A stretch of DNA of 64,000 nt from Sindora glabra (GCA_020226215.1 CM035232.1:50344179-50408178), one strand, 5' to 3'. Counted from the first letter of the stretch, positions 27,300 through 39,324 are shown. Numbers and translations: made by a program. Notes: generated by a model from the sequence alone, not told the origin.

Positions 27300-28640
27300 T
27301 TGAATGGGCCTAAGCTTATAATGGAAATAGAAATGCAAATGCAATTTTATTTAAAATTATTGTAAAAATATATTTACAATAATTTTAAACTTATATTACA
27401 ATATTTTATGAGTACTATTATCCAAATGTATCATTGTCTAGATTGTTGAATTTTTTAAATATCCACAAAAATTGATATGTTTAAAATTTGGAATTAGGAA
27501 TTCAATTTTTTAACTTAGTCTATTACATTCATAGGATGCATAGTTCAACTCTTTTGACAAGAAATATATTTTATGAGTATTGGTAAATTTTCAAGTGTTT
27601 AAAGTTTTCATGTTTCTATCATTATATAGTCATTGAATTAATATATATTGTATTTTGTACGAGACTTTTTAATGATGTAAAATTTTAAATTCTTGTAATA
27701 TTTTTAAAATTCCTATTCATATCATTGTAATATCTTCATTAAATACATTTGTAAGATTTTGATTTTCTTTTTTATACATTTTTATTGAAATATAGTTATC
27801 AAGTTATATTTTTTCAATATTTAATTATATATTTAAAATTCTATTTTCATATTAATGATCGAAGATTATGTGAAATATGTCGCAATAGTTATTATATTTT
27901 GTTATGATATCTTTATAATTTATGATTTTCTTAAAATATATAGTTGTATGTAATCTCATTGTCATTGCTTTGTGTGTAATTTGCATGTATTTTTTTTTTA
28001 TTATGTATTTATATAATATCTACTATTATTGTTGAATATATAAATAATTTAATTTCAAATATTTAAAATTTCTTATTCACACATTCAATATATAGTTATT
28101 CAAATATATTTTTGTAATTTAAATTTTTTATGTTAACACATTTTCATTAACATGTATTTATTAATTTATATTAACCTAAATATGATTTTCATTTTCAAAA
28201 CCTAGCATTCATATAAATTTATTATTTCAAATATATTTATGTAGTCTTACATTTTTATAAGGCATATTTGCATTTGTTTAATTATTATTGTTTATTCCTA
28301 TGATATCCGGTGTTATTGATTATTGTATAAAAATATTCACTTTTCTAATTTATTGAAATGATTTATTTGTATATTCAATATTTTTTCCATCTTCTAGTTT
28401 CAAGATCTCAATTTTTTCTAACTCATTTAATATGTCGATTTGTTCTTCATATATATGATTGTTCTAAATTTTTAGAATTTTCAAAATATCTTATTCATAT
28501 ATTCATAATATTTTCATTAAATATATTTATAACATTTAATTTCTTAATTATATGTTTTTATTGAAATATTTTTACTAAATTATATTGAGAAAATTTAATT
28601 ATATTCCTAAAAGCTTATTCCCATGTCAATATATTTTCTA
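27300..28640. repeat. AT-rich degenerate repeats upstream of the CACTA-2 transposase
   Basis: Two long segments, about 27690-27870 and 28470-28640, follow the same order of words: CTATTCATATCATTGTAATA, CATTAAATA, a TTTTTATTGAAATAT block and TTTAATTATAT. A shorter related piece lies near 28050-28160. They are diverged copies of one unit. No coding sequence is seen. Confidence 0.55.
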
Positions 28641-28878
28641 AAATATGTTTATATAATCATCCTAATTTCTTATGTTATATTACTTCAATGTAACTAGGAA
28701 TTTTATACTCCTAAAGTATATCCTAAATTCTAAGATTTGTAAATAAAATCTAATAACAACTACATCTCATATTAACCTAACTAAATAAGTTATACACATA
28801 TCATATTATGTAAGATTATAATTCAAGGGTCACATAACAACAACAAAATTTATATTTATAAATTATACATTAAAATAA

Positions 28879-29358
28879 TTTTATATTTAAAAATAAAATA
28901 ATTAATTTTATTAGAAATATTATATGGATTAGCATTATTCAATTATTGAAATATTTATTTAAGTAATTAGTTTTGTGTTTTAATATTAAGTATAGAATAG
29001 ATTGGGTCCTGGTTTAATATGTATGATTCATGATAGGTTGGATCATGCATAAGCCCATATGGGTAGAGGTCCCAACTTATAGCCCTTTAGTGATTAGTAG
29101 TTTCCTATCACAAGTCTGACCTTAAATAGAGAGATTAGGGTTATTATTTGAAAACACAGAAAAAATAAGGATTCTCACTCTTCTAAATTTTTCTCTCCCT
29201 TTTCTCTCTATCTTGATAACCTAAGGGATGAAGTAAGTTATAATTCTACTCATCATCATTCAGATTAATCATGGCCTCATCAAATTATACTCCAAGTACG
29301 TTCATAATTTTATTATGATTAATTTCATATTTTTTTATTTTAATTCATACTTCTAACA
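28879..29358 (+). repeat. 5' LTR of nested Copia
   Basis: Starts TTTTATATTT (mutated from TGTTGTATTT in the partner) and ends CTTCTAACA. About 30 differences from the 3' LTR by eye, mostly transitions. Confidence 0.93.
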
Positions 29359-29359
29359 A

Positions 29360-29373
29360 TTGATATTAGAGCC
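29360..29373 (+). other. Primer binding site of nested Copia
   Basis: TTGATATTAGAGCC directly follows the LTR with one spacer base. It is a two-change form of TTGGTATCAGAGCC, complementary to initiator-Met tRNA. Confidence 0.85.
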
Positions 29374-29819
29374 TAGTTGATAGTATGAATTATATAATTA
29401 TGAACAATTTTAATTATCTTGACAAATTCATGAAATTCTTGATTTTTCATTTTATTTTCATACTTGGAATTGCCATAAATTGGGGATTTTCAATTTTGAA
29501 ATAATAGATCTATTTTTCTTTTAATGAAATCTTGAATCCTGATGTCATGTACATTGAGAATATTATTCTGTGGTTTGATTGTATTGAAAATCCGTGAATG
29601 TTGCGGATTAAAGTTTGAATTTTTTTTTGGAAAACATTATAACCATAGATCGCAAAATTTTAAAGCTTTTCCTCCTGTTTAATATGTGAATCTATATTAA
29701 AAATAGGTTAGATATAATTTTTTGGGATTAAAAGGAGATAAAAATAAATTTTTGAAACTTAAAAGCTCATTTAATGGCTGAAAAAATAACTATGAACGAA
29801 CAGGAATAAGCAAGTTGAA

Positions 29820-30130
29820 GAAAACCTTTTTTTGTTTGATGCGCTTGGTGCACAAGCGCTCAAAAGCGCGTGAAATACATGCGCCACTTTATACAAAAGG
29901 GCTTCTGTAGGAATTGAGCATAGAATAACACATTGCCAGAGCACGTGAGTCAAACATGGCCAGATGACTAACCAATTATAGTTGCATTGCCTGTATGGAC
30001 TACGCGCGTCATCACGCATGAAAGAACATGCCAGCAGAGTTGACTCCTCTCCAGAACTTGACCCACGTGTGAACTTAGGCACGTGCAGGATCGTTCATAT
30101 CATGTGTGTGGCCGTTGGGCCCACCTTTTG
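29820..30130 (+). other. GC- and CpG-rich leader segment of nested Copia
   Basis: Between primer site and gag the sequence is far richer in G, C and CpG than its surroundings, with words such as GCGCTTGGTGCACAAGCGCT and ACTACGCGCGTCATCACGCA. It is not coding on the plus strand; a 103-codon antisense frame has no recognisable domain. It could be a structured RNA leader or captured sequence. Confidence 0.6.
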
Positions 30131-30777
30131 ACCCAGTCATGTAAAATTAAATTTTCTATCTTTATATGATTTCTCCAAAAAATTTTAAGGCCAATAAGTA
30201 TTTATTTTGAATTTTGAAAGATTTATACTTTATAAAAATATATTTTATTTTTGGAATTATGGCCTGTAAAATTCATAGATACTCTTCACATTTTTCCTCA
30301 GCTTGTGAGCAATCACTCTCTCTAGTTGTAAGCATGATTATACTAAATAAATATTAAGCCCTTAATTATGTAATCTTATACATATGTGGATACTTAAAAA
30401 TCATTTATTTCACACCAATGATAGATTATGGATGTAATAAGACTATTTTACATAAAATATTATCCTTTGAGATATATAGGAGTACATTGCATTAATGATG
30501 GATACACCTCATTGGTGTGACATTATAAATATAATTTTAGGCTTTAGACTCCTTAGAATAGGCATGTAGTAATTATAATATTTTCAATATTTCTTGTACC
30601 CTATCGGTATGGCTATATTGATTATATTTTTATATAGGCTCTTGTACAAGCCAAACCTATGGTACATATATTTTGGATACCACTTTGTTAGATAGTTGTT
30701 TAACTGATTTGTTTAATTGAGAATCTTGTGTTGTAATTATGTTATGCACGCATAATTAATAATTTCCCAATCCTATT

Positions 30778-31605
30778 GCATCAGTCTCGGCCTTTCAACA
30801 ACTATTTGTGGTGAGGACTCTTAATGGAACAAACTATGATGAATGGAGAGAGTCCTTGAACATATACCTGACAATCTCTAAGGAGGATTTGGCTTTTAGA
30901 GAACCAAAGCCGGCTGATCTCTTATCCGAGTCTAGTGCTACAGATATAACCTATTATAAACAATGGTATGAATCGAACCGGATTTGTTTAGTAGTGATTA
31001 AGTTCACTATGGAGAAGGAAATTAGAGAGAGTATCTCAGATAAGGACACTGCTGTAGAGTATATGAAAGCTATTGGTGAAAAATTCAAGAAGCTTGATAA
31101 GACTCAAAAAGTCTACTATCTTTCCATGCTTGATAACACTCGTTATGATAAAATTTTAGGTGTTAGAGAACATATTATGAAAATGATTCATTACTACAAT
31201 AAGTTAAGATCATACGGTGTTGATTTAGGAGAGAGTACTTTAGTCTACAGAGTCCTTCAGTCATTGCCAAATGAATATAGTTACCTGAGAACCTCCTATA
31301 ATTCACAAGAGGGAGAGTGGACAATAGACCAAATGATTTCTATAGTAACTTAAGAGGAGGAAACTATGAAAAGTAATCCACAACCACATCTTATCAACTA
31401 CTTATCTCAGGACTCCTACAATAAGTTAGGAAAGAAACCAGACACACATATATCTGGAAAGCTTGAGTTCAAGAAAAGTGGTGATAAGGGCAAGGGACAA
31501 CAAAAGAAATTTAAGGTAAGTGCAATTATTGCAAGATCCCTGGACACAAAAAGTCTCAATGTTATAAGCTAAAGAACAAGCGTGAGCAAGAAGAGGCTCA
31601 AAAAT
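30778..31605 (+). pseudogene. Copia gag, UBN2-type plus zinc knuckle, broken
   Basis: The frame from 30778 contains LNGTNYDEWRESLNIYL at its start, the usual first block of plant Copia gag, then the UBN2-type helical body and VLQSLPNEYSYLRTSYNS. No ATG is visible just upstream; the first open codons follow CAACTATTTGTG. A TAA at 31351-31353 interrupts an otherwise continuous frame (reading on as EEETMKSN), probably from CAA or GAA. A one-base shift near 31511-31516 is needed to read the zinc knuckle at 31521-31562 (CNYCKIPGHKKSQC, CX2CX4HX4C). The frame ends at TAG 31603-31605. Gag would package the element RNA; this copy is inactive. Confidence 0.88.
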
Positions 31606-32429
31606 AGGTGGATCCCAAGTAAGATGGAAGAGACTGTATTGAGAGTAGTAGGAAGTAGAATAAAATTAATTACATAGGATCATATTTTTCTTTATGTTTA
31701 TCTTTTGGATACTTTTAATTTGAATTATGTCATTTATGCGCCTTTTTCAAATTTAATTTCCAATTTTATTTCAATAATTGTAGTTATTCCTTTTGATAAA
31801 GAAAACTTATTATGATTTTACTATTTTAGTATGCCACCTTACAAAATGATCCGTATCTTTTGAAATTGAAAGATTTTCCTATTATATCATCTAAAATTCC
31901 CATCAATGTTATGATTAGGCATAAACAACCTAGAATAAGTTAGAAATCTTCCATTTTATGGGATTATTTTTTAGGCCTTTTTTTTCTAGAGAGATTAGAA
32001 AGATTGGTAAAACAAAGGTGTGTTGTTAACTTAAATTCTCATATCTTAAAACTTTTAAGTGTGAAGTTCTAAAGTAGAGATGAGACTCTATAATCCCTAG
32101 TTAAAGAAATTAGACAAGATTAAGAGGTTATAGATTTTATCCCACTTATAGTAACAAGATAATCAAGTTTGATCGAACATTTCATTTTGAGGATGACATG
32201 GGCAGTGGGAGTTTGATGCTTAGGGCTATCAATTTACGTAATAAAGCCACCATTCTGCCTACACCTATTTTGATTCCCTCACCACTAGAGGAGATAATGT
32301 TGATAGTCCAATTTAGATAAATAAAGATCCTCATGTTGAAGAACTTGATTAGCTAGCCATTAAGTTTAGATCCATTGTAATAAAACTTATAGTATTTTAG
32401 GTTTGTACCAAGCTAATTGGATTGAACGG

Positions 32430-33090
32430 ATGCTTGAAAAATTTAAAATGGATAAGATTTCTTACGTTTCTGCAATTGATAATCTTATGTATGCACTGGT
32501 CGGCATTCGTTTAAATATAGCTTTATGCTATTAGTGTGCTTAGAAGATTATCAAGTAACCCTAGGATGGATCATTGGAGAGTGACCAAGATAGTAATATG
32601 TAGTATCTTTAAAATACTATGAATCATATGTTGACTTGTAGATAATCTAATTTACTTGAAAGTATTAGTTATTCAAATTCTGATTATGCCTTGTACATAA
32701 ATGATCGTAAGTCAACATCTAAATACATCTTGATGATGTTTGGAGGAGTTGTTTCATGGGAAAGTGTTAAAACAAACACTCACAGCTACCTTAACAATGG
32801 AAGCAGAATGTATCGCATATTATGAAGCCACTTGACAGGCTGTAAGGTTGAGGAAGTTGATATTTCGCATGCAATTAGTTAATTCTATATCACGATCTCT
32901 GTCAATTTTTTATTGCGATAAGGCTTCTGTTTTGTGCTTTTCTCAAAACAATAGGAATTGTAGACATATTGAACATTTTTTATGTTAAACTCCTATTTGT
33001 TAGAGAGAAAAGATTACTGAATTTCATACTCATATTAAACATAGCCCTAGTGGAGACATGCAAGGGATCCGTTGACTTAAGGCTTACCTA
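32430..33090 (+). pseudogene. Copia RT end and RNase H remnant
   Basis: Patchy frames give the typical end of a Copia polyprotein: MDKISYVSAIDNLMYALVGI at about 32448, then the block before RNase H (SNSDYALYINDRKSTSKYIL) near 32675, VVSWESVK near 32750, and a diverged C-terminal piece near 33000-33090. There are many stops and shifts. The catalytic reverse transcriptase core and the integrase are absent. Confidence 0.8.
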
Positions 33091-33220
33091 TAGGAGTATT
33101 TAAAATCAAGTAACTCATATGAGTCTTGTTAAATTTTTTTTATGAAGTCTTAGTTTAGTGGGAGTTTGAGATATGCTTATCTTATTTTGTTGATATTTGT
33201 GACCAGTAATTGCTCATTTT

Positions 33221-33775
33221 GAAACATTGGTGATATGTTTTATACATATATATAAATCATTTGCTTCACTATCGGATTCAATGATTTTAAGTTGTTTCTC
33301 TTATGAGCTGTGGTCAAAAGATTAACTTTATATATATATATATCAAGTTCCTTTGGGATTATGAGATATTAATTTTTACATCGCTTGTCTCCCTATCAGA
33401 TTCAGTGATTCTGTATGGTCTCATTCCACTTATGCAATCATTGCTCAGTAGCCTTATATATATATATATATATCCAGTTCTTTAGGATTATGAGACATTA
33501 ATTTAACATCACTTGTCTCCTTATCGAATTCAGTGATTCTATATGGTCTTATTCTACTTTTGTAATCGTCACTTAGTTTGGATATTGAAACATTAGTAAT
33601 ATGTTTTATACATATATAAATAATTTGTTTCCCTATCGGATTCATTGATTTTAAGTTGTTTCTCTTCTAAGCTATAGTTGAAAGACTAAACGTTATTCTG
33701 TTCCTTTCAGATTATGAGACATTATATCACTTGTTTTCCTATTGGATTCAGTGATTCTGTGTGGTCTCATTCTCT
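33221..33775 (+). repeat. A-B-B-A-B repeat array before the 3' LTR of nested Copia
   Basis: Unit A (33221-33326 and 33587-33690) begins GAAACATTGGTGATATGTTT and ends in a TCAAAAGATTAA-like word. Unit B (33345-33430, 33475-33555 and 33697-33773) begins with TTCCTTTGGGATTATGAGA and ends TGGTCTCATTC. Both share a core near CCTATCGGATTCAGTGATT, so A and B may themselves be old copies of one unit. A TA tract separates several units. The array does not code. Confidence 0.8.
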
Positions 33776-33858
33776 GAATTAAGTTTATAGATTAATGTAT
33801 AACTAATTGCTTAATTATTGATATTTTAATTATTCCATATAATTAATTAATGCTATCC

Positions 33859-33869
33859 AAGTGGGAGAT
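33859..33869 (+). other. Polypurine tract of nested Copia
   Basis: AAGTGGGAGAT immediately precedes the TGTTGTATTT start of the 3' LTR, as in most plant Copia elements. It primes plus-strand synthesis. Confidence 0.85.
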
Positions 33870-34350
33870 TGTTGTATTTAAAAATAAAATAATTAATTTT
33901 ATTAGAAATATTATATGGATTAGCATTATTCAATTATTGAAATATTTATTTAAGTAATTAATTTTGTGTTTTAACATTAAGCATAGAATAGATTGGGCTC
34001 TGGTTTAATATGTATGATTCATGATAGGTTGGATCATGCATAAGCCCATATGGGTAGAGGTCCTAACTTACAGCCCTTTAGTGGTTAGTAATTTCCTATC
34101 ACAAGTCTGACCTTAAATACAAAGATTAGGGTTATTATTTGAAAATACAGAAAAAATAAGAATTCCCACTCTTCTAAATTTTTCTCTCCCTTTTCTCTCT
34201 ATCTTGATAACTTAAGGGGCGAAGTAAGTTGTAATTCTACTTATCATCATTCAAATCAGTCATGGCCTTATCAAATTATGCTCCAAGTACGTTCATAATT
34301 TTATTATAATTAATTTCATATTTTTGTAATTTTAATTCATACTTCCAACA
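33870..34350 (+). repeat. 3' LTR of nested Copia
   Basis: TGTTGTATTT to CTTCCAACA, 481 bp, with intact TG...CA ends, followed by the target duplication AATAA. Confidence 0.95.
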
Positions 34351-34769
34351 AATAAAACTGTGTAAACACATTTAACATTAATAACATATAAAACTAAACA
34401 AGATTTGTTTCATATCAAAGTAACCATATCATTGAACTAAATAAATTCATTTCATATTATTCACCTCATAAATTATATATTTAAATAAAATGTTATAAAA
34501 TTTAATTTGCATACCTCAATGGCAAAAACCTATTAATCAAATACTTTCTAAATACCCACTATGAGTAACAATGAATAGCAATAATAGCTAAGAAATCAAA
34601 ATTATACGAATAAGAAATTATAATACATTAATATATATATATAAATAGAAAATATATTATATTATAAAAAAAAACTTACCTCTCATCTCTCTTGTCTCTA
34701 GCTTTGCTGCTTTCCTCTTCATCATGCAAAATGAGAGCCGAATTGCACTACGAGGTATTTATAGGAAGA

Positions 34770-35400
34770 CCCTTTAGCGATGACAAAATTCTCGATTATC
34801 ACTAAAGGGGTTGTCAATGAAAACTTTAAACCTTCATCAGTAACAATGTCTTTAGTATAAAATGAGACATTTACAGGCACAAGTTCTTGTGCTATTCTTT
34901 AGCAATGACATTATCATTGATAAAAGCCTTTGACTTTCATTGGCAACAAGTGTCATCACTGAAATTTGGCATAGGAAATTGTTCCTTTCCATTCAATGAT
35001 GATAAAGTCATTGGTAAAAGATGAAGACTTTCAGTGATGACATTTATCATTGCTGAAGAGTGGCATAAGAACTTGTGCCTTCACTTTTAGAGACAACATT
35101 TGTCGTGGTGAAAGTTTAACACTTTTATCAATGATATATGTCATCGTTGAAAATTTAATTTCTTGCCTAATATTTTTGGGCAATCTTTAATGATGACTCT
35201 TGTCATTAGTAAAAGTCAAGAACCTTTACTAACGACATTTGTCATCGTAAAAGTTGAATTTTTCTCACAAAAATTTTTGTAGTCCCGAAAAAATGGTGCC
35301 CATTATTTTTTTCAAGCATCACTGACAACAATGTTATCGATAAAAGTCTGATCATGAATCTCCAATAATCAAATTTTTACCGTAGCAAAAAGTGTCATAG
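34770..35400. repeat. Right subterminal palindromic repeats of CACTA-2
   Basis: About twelve copies of a motif near GATGACATTTGTCATTGCTG in both orientations, with the same design as in CACTA-1 (11735-12330). Presumed binding sites for the element's DNA-binding protein. Confidence 0.75.
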
Positions 35401-35421
35401 CCATTTTTTCTTATAGTGATT

Positions 35422-37114
35422 GTATGTTAGTTACCATATCATTTTTTATGGAGAATTATTTTAGAATGAGAAAATATTTTATTGAAAAATTTAGATAAAC
35501 ATACTTTTTAAAAAAATTAATCATAAAATTTAATTAATAAAGTAATTTTCAAATAAATAAAATAATAAAATTACATGCTAGCTAATTATATATTTTATTT
35601 AATCTTTTATTATCCCTCCTTATATAATTTTTGACATCCAAATCAAGAAAAAGAAACTTGTGATTTAATCCTTCATTCTCTTCCTTTCCATTACTACATA
35701 TTTGCTCTTTAACATCGATTATTTTAAAGTTTTGGCATTGGTTCCTACCTAATGTATATAAGGGCCTCATTGTAAATCTAGTACATTTAATGTTGATTTT
35801 CATGTAACGTTGAATACCATGACAATGTCAATTTTTTTGGCAAGAAAATTGATATGTTTAGTTGTTGCATATTATTCAATAATTAAAATATGATGTTAGT
35901 TTTTTGATGTAGTACCCAATGTTGATAATTGATTTTCCATCACATAAATTTCATTTAAGATGTTAGATTTATTTAAATAGCTAACATTAAATGTGTAATA
36001 TGACAATAGGTTTATAAATTAACTAATGTTGTTTTCCAATTTTATTTTAATCCTAAAGAATTTCTTTTAAACCCCTAACCCTTAGAGCAATATCTAAGCC
36101 TAATTATAAATCTAGCAACTCACATTACTATATAAGTAGTAATAACAATATTTAAGCCTTATTTGAATGTCTCTATAGTTGAAATTAATATCTTAAATAT
36201 AACAAAGTAGAAAAAGATGAAGAATGATATATTCATTCAAATCTAAATGATAGAAGACATACAATATGATGTTACAAAAAATAAAAATAATATCTTTAAA
36301 TGTTGAAATGGAACTTAGATTGTCTTCCAAAGATGGCCATTGATAGAAATACTTGTTAATACCAATATGGCAAAACTAAGGCATAGGAAAATTAGAATTG
36401 ATATTATAGATGAAACATTCATACAATAAACTTCTATTGGAGAGAAATTTATTACATTTCTTATGATATTGAACTTTAGTGGTATCATGTGTTATTCAAA
36501 TTGCTTATGTCATCATAGCCCTTTTTATAGAAATATCCATTAATTTGCTTTTGTAAGGAAAAAAAATTTACCATCTTGTCTTTAAGAAATCCACATTAAC
36601 CAAAACCCTAAATAATGAAATCAGAAACAAAGAATTCAAATAAATTAACATAATATATAAATTCATAATTAGGTTCATAGGTGAAATAAAGTGTTCGAAT
36701 GAATTTTAACTTTAAGAAGAAGATGCCAACAAGAATGAAAAATGGTTGAACTTGAGCAAATATTATCTTTATTTATGGAGAGAAATTACAATAGACTTCT
36801 TGTTTACAAAAGAAAATCTAATGCTTGATCACTCCTTACCTCACCTTTTGTAATATATTTGAAATTTAGCGCCAGGGATAAGTTTTCAATTTTAACTTCC
36901 ACCTTTATTTTCACAAGATCTGATAATAGAAAAACATCATGGTTTAAGTAATTCACATTAATTATAAAATAAAATCAATATCTTAGGCTTAGTGATAAAC
37001 TTACTTTTCTGTATCAATTGTATAACAAAATTAACATGAAATTCTTTTGCTACAAGCCTTTCAAGGTTCCTATATTTTAATGTGAAAATGACCATGCTTA
37101 TTGCTCTATATGAT
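35422..37114. other. Gene-free stretch right of CACTA-2
   Basis: AT-rich sequence with no gene or repeat edge recognised. A 73-codon frame on the minus strand near 35600-35800 has no known domain. Confidence 0.5.
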
Positions 37115-37600
37115 GTTAGGATTGGGAGCCAAACAATTGTGGCAAAAATTAATCGATCCCAACCAAAGGATCAATACAAAATGTTAGATTAGGATAAGGA
37201 TTCAGTCAATATCTTTTTAGATAATTCCTATATTTAGGGTTGAAATATGAATACAAGTTCTTGAAAAAATCTTCAATTGATTCCAAAACCTTCTCAAAGC
37301 ACTAGTTTTTGGAATCCAACAATAGAGAAAGCTTTTGAAATGAAAAATGTAGATCATACTATTAACATTGCTTGGGGTATTGAGAAAATCTAGAAATCTT
37401 TTAAAATTCTTTCCAAGGTGTGGGCACAAATCTTTGTAAGAAAATTTGAAAGTTCCCTAGACTTTTCAAATAGTGATGGTAATGTCAAATACTAAGGTCT
37501 ACACCCCTAATCAAAATCCCTTTTTTTAATAGAATGAGATCTATCTTGAAAGATCAAATATTTGATATCAAGGAAAGCCTTATTTATAGGCTAAAGAAAA
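37115..37600. repeat. LTR fragment related to the solo LTR at 41529
   Basis: It starts TGTTAGGATTGGGAGCCAAA, close to the TGTTGGGATTGGGAGCTATA start of the solo LTR, and shares the following order of blocks (a CGATCCCAACC-like site, GATTAGGATAAGGATT, a CCTTATTTATAGGCTA-type block). No matching CA end or target duplication was found, so it appears truncated. Confidence 0.45.
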
Positions 37601-38300
37601 AATAATTTAATGTTGGTTATTATTTTAAAAATGAAATCATAAACTATTGATAATTACCACGATGATTGAAATGGACTTACATAATGGTCATAAAAAATTG
37701 ACATTATAAGTTCTAATTAATGAACATTACTATAGAATTGCAATTCTATGACAGTCAATAGATGTCAATTATAAGAAAAACTGATATTTCTATTAATGTA
37801 GTGACATTTTTGAAATTATTAAAATAAAGAAGACAACAATTTTCTAAAATAACTGATAATGACACTATATAAAATTTCATGGGAACTTAAGATGACATTT
37901 AAACTAGAAGCTGATGTTTATAGTTATGCAATGGTACTATTAAATTTCCATGTGAAATTAAGACAATGGTCAAATAAAAAGTTAGCATCATTTTATCATG
38001 GTCAATATGTTTAAAAATAAAAGTAATATTAAATTATTTGTTTCATTTATATTTAATGTCATAAGTGAATGTGAATTGTTATATCGAAAAAGGTAAAGAA
38101 ACTTAAGACATCAATTTTTAAAACACTCAATGTTGAAATTTATTGCTTTAATTTTATATATCTATTTTTTTGTCAATCTAATGTTATTTATTAAGGATGT
38201 TTGTTTACTAGTAAGAAACTAATAAGTATTATTTTATCTATATAAATTTCATTTGCTTCTCTATTTCCAATCACTTTTGCTTTGTGAAACCCATTTCCTT

Positions 38301-38870
38301 AGCATCACTTCTATCATCAAAATTTATTTGATGAGTCCTAAATTGTAGTCACATCTTTTCTGCACTCAGAGTTCACTTCATGGCTATTCTAGTCATTAAT
38401 AAATTTTGTCAAGTATATTTTCCTCTTTCATTTTCATTATATTTTTTGCATATTAAGTGATTAAATATGGCTTTGTCTAGTTAGGATGTTTGTGTATTTG
38501 TATAGTGACATTATAAGAGCCTTGATCATTATAAAGTTTATGATTATACTATGTGATGTGTTCAGTGGTGCTTTGAAGGTTTTATAGCATCACTTCTATC
38601 ATCAAAATTTATTTGATGAGTCCTAAATCGTAGTCACATCTTTTTTGCACTCGGAGTTCACTTCATGGCTATTCTAGTCATTAATAAATTTTGTCAAGTA
38701 TATTTTTCTCTTTCATTTTCATTATATTTTTTTGCATATTAAGTGATTAAATATGGCTTTGTCTAGTTAGGATGTTTGTGTATCTGTATAGTGACATTAT
38801 GAGAGCCTTATTCATTACAAAGTTTATGATTATACTATGTGATGTGTTCAGTGATGCTTTTAAGGTTTTA
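38301..38870. repeat. Tandem duplication, 285 bp unit, two copies
   Basis: AGCATCACTTCTATCATCAA begins at 38301 and again at 38586. The two copies match closely, with a few substitutions and one-base length changes, to about 38870. No coding sequence is seen. Confidence 0.9.
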
Positions 38871-39324
38871 TTGCACTTATATTATATGGTTATGGTATGC
38901 TTTATTCGATGGTAATGTCCTTTCCTTTACCATTATATGTTATTGTGGCTTTTTATAGTGTTAGATTTATCATATATTTCAATGATTTCAATTTGCTCTA
39001 TAGTTATGTAAATTAATGAAAGAATTTGTGTGACTAATACAATCTTAATTCAATTTCTTGCTAAGCAAGTTATATGATTTTCTATGCAATTTAGTGTCGC
39101 ATTTGTTTTAAGAACCAATCTTATATTTGCTACTTTGATTATCATTTAGTAATGTTAACTAAATTTTATTATGTATAGATGATTGATACTAATTTTTGTT
39201 TTATAAATCTAGAATATGGATACCTCTTAAGAGGCAATTGCCCCTTACTGAAAGAAACATAAAGGGCCTTACTACTTTGAAGGGCATTACTACAGCACAA
39301 ACTAAAGGTAAAAGATTACTTATA

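Larger units (their letters stand above)
28879..34350 (+). mobile_element. Nested Ty1/Copia retrotransposon, complete ends, coding region deleted
   Basis: Two LTRs of 480 and 481 bp flank a primer site, a broken gag, a small RT/RNase H remnant and a polypurine tract. The 5 bp duplication AATAA lies at 28874-28878 and 34351-34355. CACTA-2 sequence continues on each side and matches uninterrupted sequence in CACTA-1 around 11320, which gives an independent view of the empty site. At 5.47 kb it is close to a normal Copia length, but the space between gag and RNase H (31610-32430) is too short for protease, integrase and most of reverse transcriptase, so it is non-autonomous. Confidence 0.93.
19235..35418 (-). 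mobile_element. CACTA-2: 16.2 kb CACTA transposon with nested Copia
   Basis: Left end CACTGCAAGAAAAAAAT; right end read inward CACTATAAGAAAAAATGG. The triplet ATT lies at 19232-19234 and 35419-35421, so the target duplication is intact. Without the nested Copia and its 5 bp duplication the element is about 10.7 kb, a normal size for an autonomous CACTA. Contents from left: subterminal repeats, a four-copy 400 bp array, possible second gene remnants, a decayed TNP2 transposase on the minus strand, AT-rich repeats, the Copia insertion at 28879-34350, and right subterminal repeats. The transposase direction makes the right end the 5' end. The coding region is broken, so it is not autonomous as read. 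Confidence 0.88.

Noticed and set aside
29771..30082. 103-codon antisense frame in the Copia leader
   Set aside because: No recognisable domain, antisense to the element, and explained by high GC content.
37620..37805. ATTAATGTAGTG near 37793-37804 as a CACTA right end
   Set aside because: No partner CACTA end with a matching triplet upstream.
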